Assembly (NCBI GenBank): GCA_024449915.1
Contig: JAMZAV010006664.1
Location: 1 to 64,000, forward strand
DNA from: Sweltsa coloradensis
Lineage: Eukaryota; Arthropoda; Insecta; Plecoptera; Chloroperlidae
DNA: 64,000 nucleotides
Direction: 5' to 3'
Part shown: positions 55,429 through 64,000 of the stretch, in pieces
Position numbering within the stretch: position 1 is the first letter of the stretch
Layout of the letters: each line of letters begins with the position of its first letter
Translations under genes and position numbers: made by a program
Notes under the pieces: model-generated
What the model was told of the DNA's origin: nothing
The model's input: the letters and a program-made list of their open reading frames with translations, nothing else
Database searches by the model: none

Positions 55429-56423
55429 TACTATACTACCTACTACAAAAACCAAAACAAAGTTTTCAAAATCATGTGTTATGACTTATGCTCCTAACGG
55501 ATTTGACGCGCCCTTTCTCCAAATAAATAAAACAATCTGTTATAGCAACTTAAAACTGAGCAATCCCAGTATTAAAAAAAAATTTTTTTTCAAGTGATAA
55601 TACATAATATTTTCGATATTATAAAACCGTATTATAACCTTTTTTAGTGCAAGGGCCACTGAATCTCTAGCTGATTTGGGGAGGGAGTAAATGATAACTT
55701 CGGATTGATTTGTTACATGTGTGTATCGTACAAAAGTATACATTTATTTGATATCCCTACTTTTTGATTTTTAATGAATGCTTGGCTCAAATTTTGGTGT
55801 CTTGAGTGCGTGTCCCTGTTTTACATGTTACCTTCATTTGCTTGAGTACCAAAATAATTTCTGGGAAAAATTTGGTAATAAGGGATTATGTAAGCATATC
55901 GACAATCCGAACAAAATTCAATTGGCCAGCGATTTGGCCGAACGGGTTGAACTTCAACCACAAAATATACCAACACTTCTGAAACTAAAATGTTTTGCTT
56001 TGACCTTGATTACACTTTTCACTAACACATCGCCCGCCTCCCCCCCACCGGCCACACACACACACAATCGCATGCAATGTCTGGTTTTGTCGGGCGAAAG
56101 TGACAGCACACACTGGACCGTTAGAGCGAGAAAACGCGTTGACACACTTCACTGCCACAGTCGGGCCACCCGCTTATCTGTACATGGTTGTTTGTGGAAA
56201 GTGAGACATTATCTCTATCATAAACCCTGTTTCGATTTCAGAGTCTCAAAACTCAGATAACATTAGAGAATCGTTCTCGATAAACTAAAAGAGACGGTGA
56301 GCAGCCATCAACGCGACTATATAGCCTAGTCATGTTAAACCCCAATTAAAGTAGTTAAAACACTGTTTCAATTGTATTTATCACAAGGTTTTCTGTATTG
56401 GTTTCTAATATACGTAAAAGTAT
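55429..56423. other. No recognisable gene
   Basis: A 160-codon frame (55778-56260 plus) has no known domain and includes a CACACA run. It is probably chance. Confidence 0.35.
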
Positions 56424-56600
56424 GAACTCTTTGGTCGTGTGGTTAGAGGCTCTGCTTCCAATGCATGAAGGTCCAGGGTTCGATTTTCACGCTGTAGGCA
56501 GAATTTTTATTTAGACTTCTGGGAAAAAAATGTGGATTCGAGTCCATCAGTTCTTAGGAATGTGTAAACGGTGGACTCTGGGACATAAAATAAATTTAAG
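56424..56600 (+). repeat. tRNA-derived SINE B copy
   Basis: GTGTGGTTAGAGGCTCTGC and TTCCAATGCATGAAGGTC with GGGTTCGATTTTCACGC (degraded B box) are followed by the SINE B body (ACTTCTGGG, GAGTCCATCAGTTCTTAGG, GTGTAAACGGTGGACTC). It ends ACATAAAATAAATTTAAGG. Confidence 0.7.
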
Positions 56601-56698
56601 GTTTAACACCGTATGAAAGCAGTAATAAGATGTGCTTTTGTGCTTGCGTGACTGTGAAGTACCTAAGATGTTTGTCTTTATACACTTACTTACATATA

Positions 56699-56960
56699 AT
56701 CAGTGGCGTAACTATGGGGTGGTACGGCGGGCGAATTTGGTCAGAGGGGGGGCGAGGGGAGGCGCAACTTTTATTTGAAATTAATTATTTTCGAAGATAT
56801 TATATAAATGTTGATACATTTTTCTTATTTTGCATTTTTTCATATATTTTTTAGTTTTTTGTAAAACAAAATTGTCAAAATACTCCTATCACACTAGAAA
56901 TAGAAATTTTTGCCGGGGCTGTGCGCTACGCACCCGTATCACTGGGGGAGCCAACCCCCC
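56699..56960 (+). repeat. CAGTGGCGTAACTATGG-type transposon end
   Basis: CAGTGGCGTAACTATGGGGT with a G-rich continuation resembles the end at 55428 read on the other strand. The right end is undefined. A C-rich tract near 56.95-56.98 kb may belong to it. Confidence 0.35.
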
Positions 56961-57995
56961 TCAGCGTGACCCCCCCTTGTTCCCAAGTGCTCGTTACCCA
57001 GGAAAGAGCGTATAAACCATAAATTATTTTGGATGTATACCACTGTACTTTTCACTGGAACCCTGTAACCTACATACCCATTTCCACAAGTTGTGCTGAC
57101 CATTGATCTGTGGAGGATACAACAATTTTCGCTCCGCGGACAAAATTAAGGTGCAAGTTACGCCATGTATGTAATATACTAGACAAGTGTTGGCTCAATG
57201 GCTTGGACTGATTCGTGAGGTCTCGGGGTTCTGAATCTCTGTCACAACCTGTGCTGGATTATTATTTACTGTAGTACTGATTATTATTGTAGTATCCGTA
57301 TTCTAGCATATTATATAATGCAGTGATAGCAATAATATGCTACGAAAAAACTTGTGTCCCTGACTGGGGATCTTACCCGGTTTCCGCTAGGTTATAGCCG
57401 TTTGAGTGGTGTGCATCCTGTGACCAGATTTTTCTGGACTTGAACCCAAGTCGCCAGTCACATTTTACTGACAATATGTTTATGTTGATGGTCTAGCTGT
57501 ATTCAGAATAGTAATAACACTTGTACTTATTTTAATGTTGCTAATGTTTTTTCTTTATTTGCAATCCCTCTCTCCATTAGAATAATGATCATCTGCATAG
57601 AGACAAAAACTAAACATTAATTGAATTATTTTGGTTTTCCTCTCATATGTTATGGTTCGTAACACATCAATACAAAACTTATGTGAATGTAAACCCTTCT
57701 TTATCTTGACGGACGACACGTCATTTTAACGCCAGCTCGTGAATTGTGATTATTTGATCTCAGTGCGACCTTGGGCATGTGTTGAGCGCATCTCGCGTCT
57801 TTCAACCTTTCTGCATACAAACATATCCCACTGCCTCGTCGGTAAATATACGGCTCGCTATTTTGGAGGGACAAATTAAAAATATTTTGAGCGAAACTTC
57901 TGAGGCCCTCTTCCAACACGTCTCTCCCGCAATCCCCTCACCCGTGTCCGTTTCATCTCCAAGATTATGCTTAACGCCTGTGACACCTTAAGTTT

Positions 57996-58158
57996 GTGAA
58001 AAAGGTGCTGATTGATGAGAAGAAGGAGCGTTTGAAGACTGGCGGAGGCATCCCTGTCCTCCCTACATTGGACCCATCCTATACCGACATTTAGCGGGAA
58101 GTGATGGGGGTTGGCCTGGAGGGCCTCGTAAATCCATTCGACAGCAATGGAACTGCTG
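57996..58158 (+). pseudogene. Myb/SANT-like exon remnant
   Basis: The frame EKKERLKTGGGIPVLPTLDP, followed by a TAG at 58092-58094 and then EGLVNPFDSNGTAG, matches the K-x-TGGG-P region and following helix of Myb/SANT-like proteins related to NAIF1. CTG|GTAAGT at 58158/58159 looks like a donor site. The in-frame stop makes it a remnant. Confidence 0.5.
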
Positions 58159-58319
58159 GTAAGTAGGCCTAGATTACATCCATGATTGGGCTAATGCGGA
58201 TTCCACCGTTCAATGCCTTATTTATGCGTAGACCTTCTGATTTCGTTTATTATAGGCTTACCTAAGGTCTATGAGAATGTGTCAGTAGGAACTGCTCCGA
58301 GCCAAATTTTTTGTGTGAT

Positions 58320-59850
58320 ATAGGGACTACATTGCCACGCTTCGAGGTGGGTGGATGATTTCCGTGATTTTGTGCCTGGTCTGCGTTTGAGAACCAAGCC
58401 TGTTTGGGGAAAAAATATGATGACAATTCAAGACGAAGTAAATTATATTACCACACATTATCTCCGCTGCCAAATCCACAATCCCGACTTGAATGACTGA
58501 ACAGTCAAACCTTTATAGAACTAAAACATTGTAGAGGTTGCAGTTCCTAAAAGGAAGATAAAGTGAATGATATAACAACAGCAGAACTAAAAAGGTTTCT
58601 TGGTTTACTCTATGATCGGGCAGAGGTACGAAAAATACTTTGAGAGACTACTGGTCTACAGACCCTAACTATTGCCACACTATTTCTCCCTCAAACTATG
58701 AGTAAGATAGATTCGAAGCCATTTGCAAGTGTGGCATTTTATGACAATGATCTGCCAACCAAGATTCGGATAGGTTTGGTATAAACATTCTTCCTATCCT
58801 ATGAATACATGCTAGAAATTCAGGACAGTGTACAGTCCAACCATGGAACTGTTCATTAGATGAGGATGATTCCATGGAGAGGAAGGACTGCGGTTTTAGG
58901 ATATACACCTAGGTAAAATAAATAAAATTGACTTCGTGTAAGAATGGTGTGTGAAGCAAAAAGTAGCTATATTTGTTTATATGGAATCTACACCAGCACA
59001 AGGGAAAAAGGTTTTGGAGACTTGTTTTGTCGGTACTTGAACCCTATTTGGTCTTGGCCATCATATGTAGCAGGACAACTTACACAATAGTGTGCAAATG
59101 TCGTAACTTGCTAGCTAGAAATACAAGATGTGTGGAAACAATAAGAGCCAAGCAGGGGCTTCCTGCAACATTGAAAGGATATGACAAACTAAAAAAGGGA
59201 GACTCAGTATTGAAGCGAAAAGATGATGTCCTCCTTCATGTATGGAAAGACAAGAGGGAGGTTCGCATGATTCAACAATCCATCCAGCGTCCATAGTCAC
59301 CAACAGAACAAAGAGGATAGACGAACAAGAGAGTACATAAAAAAGGCCACTTTGATTGTTGAATCAACAATTTATGAAATGGTGTAGACAGAGCAACCAA
59401 TACCATCATTTATTACACATACTGAGAAAAAACTGTGAAGTGGTCCAAGAAGTGTTTTAATACTTACTCAATTGTGCCCCTGTTCAATGCATTTTGTGTT
59501 TACAAAAGACTGAATCCCAACAAGAAAAGAAATACCAGCAATTTCTTCTTGAAATGGCAACAACTGGCTGTCCGATAAAGAAAAGGATGGCGTTTAAATT
59601 CGATGATTCTTATGATGAAAGAACTCCCACAACCTAGAGGACCCCGAATGACCCTCCTGGATGTTGTCAGGAAGATGTCCAAGTACCTAAACTGGAGAAG
59701 ATTGTTGGGGGTGGTCAAGGAAAGAAAAAGTAACCCGTGAAACTATGTCAAGTTTGTGACCGACAAGACCGACATAAGCTGGAAGAGAAACAATTCTGGA
59801 AAGCGGTTAGTAGTGGAAAGAAGTTTGCCGCAACCTCATAACTGCATCAA
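58320..59850 (+). pseudogene. piggyBac transposase remnant
   Basis: Pieces in changing frames appear in family order. TTAELKRFLGLLYDRAEVRK and MSKIDSKPFASV lie near 58.57-58.73 kb, and SLDEDDSMERKDCGF near 58.86 kb, around the catalytic D region. Then RAKQGLPATLKGYDKLKKGD and LLHVWKDKREVRM (59.14-59.27 kb), a NGVDRA-type block near 59.38 kb, and a C-terminal KLCQVCDRQDRHK cysteine region (59.74 kb). The product would be a cut-and-paste DDE transposase. Many stops and frameshifts are present. Terminal TTAA repeats were not located. Confidence 0.7.
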
Positions 59851-59899
59851 AAATGGGCGCGAATATGTAACAAGAACAGGAGGGAGGCCTTAACACGAG

Positions 59900-62305
59900 C
59901 TGTGAAGGCTTTGTGATCGTTTGCTCCTATAGAGATCACGACTGTTTTCACCTCTGATGCATTATAAAAAGATGGGTAAAATGAATAGCAAGATGGCATA
60001 AAGCGGTTGAGAATATTTCAGGCAAAACCATAGAGAGTGTGGCCTATTTGTCGACCCCAATACTCCATACTTGAGGGCTACTCCCAATGGTTTGATTGGA
60101 ATGACGGAATCGTGAAGTGGGCGTGTCCTAGTTCGCCCTAAAAATGTGACCCCACTTGACGCCATTTTGAAGAGAAAGTAAAGAAAAAAACATAAGCCTA
60201 AGCATCCTGAGGACCCTAGTTTATACTCTCGACACAACTATTAACGCTGATTGATCATAATTAAACAGGAAAAAATTTAATTTACTCCATAAGTCTTTGC
60301 AACAGGTTAGAGCATAAAGTCATGTCATTCGCATACCGGTGGGGGTGGGGGTTGGGTTGGGGGGGGGGACTTCCCACATTGCTTTTGGGGCTATGGTTGG
60401 GAAACATGTGCGAATGCAGGTGGATATGCTTATGGCACGCAAGTGGCGGCAAGTGGCGGGGGTGAGGAGTTTTTGTCGCTCAGTTATTTAATTATATTTC
60501 AACTTATTCAGAGTTATTGTTTTTACAGTGTAAAAGTGCGTCAAGTGAACCACCAACATCTTCGAGAGGCACTCGTGCAATGGATTCCTGTAGAAAGGTA
60601 TGATAGTTTCATGTATGCATATTACTTCTTCACACGTGCTGCAATGCACTTACAAACAATATCCGACTGCCTCGACACTCACCCCCGCACAGTCTCCGAT
60701 GTTTGGGCCAGAATCCAAAATGCTCGGTCAGCTAGGCGCCGAGAGGTGGTCCACGCCGTACGCCAGGCTTTTGGTATCGGGTGTCGGATTCGGTGCACTT
60801 TCTCATCTCGGAGCAGGGGACCGTGCAGATGAACCCTAGCCCGAGGACAAACCAACCCCAAACCATGCTCCAGTTACTAAAATGCAAAAATAAATTTACT
60901 CTCAAAGCTCTGCTCAACAGCAAGTTAAAACATCGTTGGTTTTGAAACGTACAAAATTTGCAAGCCAAGTCGCAAGCCGTTTTGCTAGTTTACCTCAAGA
61001 CTACCGATTTGATTGTTTTTAGCGACTTGTCGAAATGCGACACGAAACGGTAGTGCGTTGAAACGTAAGTTTCAACAGACTTTGGCCCTCCATAATAAAA
61101 TCTCCGCTTCAATCTAGCTTGAATCTGACAAAATGATTTAATTTGTGTCACAAAAGCTGGTATGTGCTGGAGGGTGAGATATTGAACGACCAGTATGAAG
61201 TGTATCGTCGAGGATCGCGACAAATGAAGAGCACTATAAAGAAGTCAGGGGGGAGGTAATGTTAGTGCCATCTCATCAAATCTTAAATCAACGCTAGTTA
61301 GTTAAGTTATTTAGGGTTTAAGGCAACACAACACTAAGGTTATCAGTGCCTCGTATTCTCTTATATAATGACATGTTATGTTTAAATCTTATTGTACAGT
61401 TGTGTTGTTGTGTGTGTGATGGCTGTATCGAAAGTAATGTAAATGGTGTGGGGGCGGAGATAATCCTTCACAATTCAAGCTTGCTCCTCGGCAGTGTATA
61501 CCTTCCCTTTCACTTACGACAGACATACTGAGAACGGCAGGACTCACTAACGACGTGTTCAAATGTCCTCAAAGCCAAGATAATTGCATTTCATGTGGGC
61601 TTTTAACCTGCCAGGTATAGCTGGCGTCCGGATGAAGATTGCAGCACGCAACTTCTAGCCGTGTGTTTACCAGCCAGTCCACTGTGAACACAGCACCTTG
61701 ACTGGAAATAAACAAAAAATCTACAGTACTAGCTATCATTGCACATCTCAAATTCGATTCTCTGGAAATACTTCTATTTTTTCCAAAACAAAAACGTCAG
61801 ACGCATTAATCGAGATTTCGTGATCCGTACCATAGTTGAGTGCTAACAGCAAATGGGCAAGTGACATCACAGAGTCGGTAGTAAATATGGTAGTGTGGGA
61901 GATCTCGGCCAATAACATAGCGGAGGTTGCTGGGTTCAAGGCAATGGTGCAGGAAATGGTGACGCGAATACATTTAATTGGACGATCAACAGTTTAGCGC
62001 CTAATCATTGTATTAGCAAAGCAAAACGGTAGTCTTTCGCCTTCAACTTATCTATTTTAATTGCGTATGCAATCACCCTAGACTTTTGGACAGGTAGCAA
62101 CCCTCCCCCCCCCCCCCACACCAATGGTACCTGTGGACGCACGTCTGAAAATGTAATTGAAAATATAATTTAAATGGAAGTTTGCTGGGAGGTTGGTAAG
62201 GCAAAGTAGTCGCGTTTGTAAACGTAACGCTGCCAAAATGATACGGCTACTACCGATAAGTCCTGGTGGTCTCGGCCGTGTGCTGCCACACAACAGTTAA
62301 CCTTT
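59900..62305. other. No recognisable gene
   Basis: The longest frame is 129 codons (60443-60832 plus), with no known domain. A GT-rich tract lies near 60.34-60.37 kb and a C run at 62.10 kb. No repeat shared with the rest of the window was noticed. Confidence 0.4.
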
Positions 62306-62309
62306 CGGT

Positions 62310-62370
62310 TAGTTGGATTAATATTGCTTTAACGTCTCATATTTGATGCCCTTTGGCTAATCGAGACGAT
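62310..62370 (-). repeat. Repeat A copy 10 (tail end only)
   Basis: GTTGGATTAATATTGCTTTA, ACGTCTCATATTTGATGCC and GGCTAATCGAGACGAT match the constant end. It is then truncated. Confidence 0.7.
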
Positions 62371-63114
62371 ACTTTCGGTTGGGAAATGGGCATAAAGGTG
62401 GAAAACTCATGGACAGTGGGTAAATCCGACGCATCACACTAAATGTCCTTTTTTGTTCTGTTTGTAAGCTAAGGCTAGCACAAAACATCATTGTTGCAGC
62501 TTCCGGAAGTGAAGTTGAGTTCACGCCGTGCATTCACGTATCCTTACCAGGTCGATTGGGGACGTGGAGATACCCGTATGCAACATAGCTTTGCAGCCAT
62601 CATGGCTTGACCAAGTCTAGAATTGAAATGTCTGGCGTCGAAAGCTGCCCATGGAGACAAGCTCCAACTGACAACAGGAACGACATGAGGAACGGGCCGA
62701 CAAATCGTAATTGGAAGAACAGTTTATTCCAAATCGATACCATATCCGTAGCTTCCCTCTTCGTGCTGTCACTACAGCAGAGAACGAAGCAAAAGAAAAT
62801 ATTTACCAGACAAATTAAAGTTTGCCGATGTAGATGTTAAAGTACACGATACGAGCCTGACAACGACCTGCTTGTGAAGGCAAGCAACCTGCCCAAACAA
62901 AAGTAAGTACGGAATTTTTATTAACAAGAACTTTGTATAAAATTTCAATTATGACTTGATTTTCCGCTTATCAGATACATGTACACATGTACTGCGACAA
63001 TTATTAAAAGTCTAGATGGATGCATAAACTGTACCTCTAGCTAAAAGAAAGGGATGAGAAAAAAAGCACAAGCTACATCTCAGAAAGCTAATGATACTTA
63101 GCAAAGACAGACCC
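62371..63114. other. No recognisable feature
   Basis: Only short frames are seen; none has a known domain. Confidence 0.4.
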
Positions 63115-63610
63115 TACAGTGGATGTCCTTTGTGCATCGACTTCCAGCAAAACTTCCCAGTCTCTATACTGACAACAGGAAGCTACTAATTTTATCAAGT
63201 CAGTTAAGGGTGTTTTAAACAAGGCTTCAATACATATGATGACAAACAACAATGGATATGTATGATGAAAGTGTAGGCAAAAACAGGTACCACGAAACAG
63301 CATCTTTTAATGTACCATGTTGTTGAAAATTTGTTTACAGATGGAGTTAAAAACTCTTATATGTAATCACCGACAACTGCAGTGGACAACAAAAAATGTT
63401 GCTATCGTGTGACTTCGAATGCATTGGTTGTATACTGGTAAAGTGGATAAAAACATTTCACCATTTTCCAGAAAGAGGCCATAGCCTATCTGGCTTGTGA
63501 CGGATTTTGCTGTTGATAGAGAAAGTTAAAGACAGAAGAAACAAGAATGCTGTATATTCCTGATGGAGTAGTACAAACTGGTACATTCCTGTCACGTAGT
63601 TTCAAGTGGT
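63115..63610 (+). pseudogene. DUF7869-family protein remnant 3
   Basis: CIDFQQNFPVSILTTGSY near 63.14-63.19 kb corresponds to the D-x-Q-Q/A block before the DUF7869 half. It is followed by YMYDESVGKNRYHETASF (63.26-63.31 kb), ITDNCSGQQKM (63.37 kb) and FHHFPERGHS (63.46 kb). Several frame changes and stops are present. The FPxRGHS version marks a subfamily distinct from the copy at 35-37 kb, which has KGHTQMEV. Confidence 0.6.
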
Positions 63611-63769
63611 CAAGTAACTGCGCCATGTGCATGATTTCATGGAGCACTTTGCTGGTGTGAATATAAAAAAAAAAAAACATTTTAAATACTTCCGGCCGAA
63701 ACTTTAATATCTCTAAGTATATAGCTTCTAGTTTATAGTAAGAACCAGCAACATTTTTGCGGTGTCCCC

Positions 63770-64000
63770 GCACGTTTTCCCCGAAGTCTGTCCCGTATGC
63801 CGCTTAGTGCGGACCCTACGGGCGCCCGTGCGGGACCCGTACGGAAGTGTCCCTTATGGGCCATGACGTCGGGTCCGTACGGGACATCCCGCACTCGTCC
63901 CAGTGTGTCCCGAAGTCGTCGCCAACATGTTTTCCCGCGCGGCTCTGCCCGCGCCTACCCTTGATGGTCCCGGACGGGTCCCATAGTCTACCCGCTATTT
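63770..64000. repeat. GC-rich GTCCCG/CGGGAC motif cluster at window edge
   Basis: GTACGGGAC, GTGCGGGAC and GTCCCGTA/GTCCCGAAG-type units recur on both strands, with CCGTACGG palindromes. It is an abrupt change from AT-rich flanks. It continues beyond the window, so its nature cannot be fixed; a minisatellite or transposon end is possible. Confidence 0.4.

Noticed and set aside
55778..56260. 160-codon plus-strand frame
   Set aside because: No domain, contains a CACACA run and has no similarity within the window; probably chance.
1..64000. CRISPR array, bacterial operon, phage or defence system
   Set aside because: No regularly spaced short repeats, ribosome-binding sites or bacterial genes were seen; all content is eukaryotic mobile DNA.

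Overview
This window looks like nuclear DNA from an invertebrate animal, probably marine, and almost all of it is decayed mobile DNA. The signs are eukaryotic throughout: splice-site-like junctions, Pol III A/B boxes, LTRs with TG...CA ends and a 28S rRNA fragment. Elements seen include hAT, piggyBac, PIF/Harbinger, Ty3/Gypsy, an R2-clade LINE, a CR1/Jockey-like LINE, several SINEs, MITEs and DUF7869-type remnants. I found no bacterial operon, no CRISPR array and no convincing intact host gene. The species cannot be named from the sequence alone.

Layout. 0-4.5 kb: a broken C2H2 zinc-finger exon, a hAT end, a Gypsy protease scrap, a tRNA-derived SINE, and a PIF/Harbinger pair (an intact Myb/SANT-like ORF facing a dead transposase). 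4.56-19.3 kb: a block with distorted homopolymers, very probably poor consensus sequence; only fragments of known repeats and one Harbinger piece can be read. 19.3-28.8 kb: a dense nest holding a Gypsy gag-protease with a SINE inserted in it, a second Gypsy with LTR, primer-binding site and gag, a dispersed hAT, a DUF7869 remnant, Gypsy pol, then an R2-type reverse transcriptase joined to 63 bp of 28S rRNA. 28.8-35 kb: mostly unannotated, with tRNA-like modules and a perfect hairpin. 35-37 kb: the most complete DUF7869 remnant. 37.8-44 kb: tandem repeats, a minus-strand Gypsy 3' half with its LTR, P-element-like and integrase scraps, and a SINE. 45-50 kb: a foldback MITE, a LINE 3' end and two copies of a 5S-rRNA-related SINE. 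50-57 kb: tRNA-like modules and an unusual element whose ends are packed with GGTGTAA/TTACACC motifs. 57.9-64 kb: a SANT-like exon, a piggyBac remnant, a third DUF7869 remnant and a GC-rich repeat at the edge.

The genes do not form a pathway. They are layers of insertions, and several junctions let the order of insertion be read. One unclassified retroposon (called repeat A here) occurs about ten times, always in the same orientation and always anchored at its (AATC)n tail end. The best leads are the R2-28S junction outside an rDNA unit, the subterminal-motif element at 53-55 kb, the three DUF7869 remnants, and repeat A.
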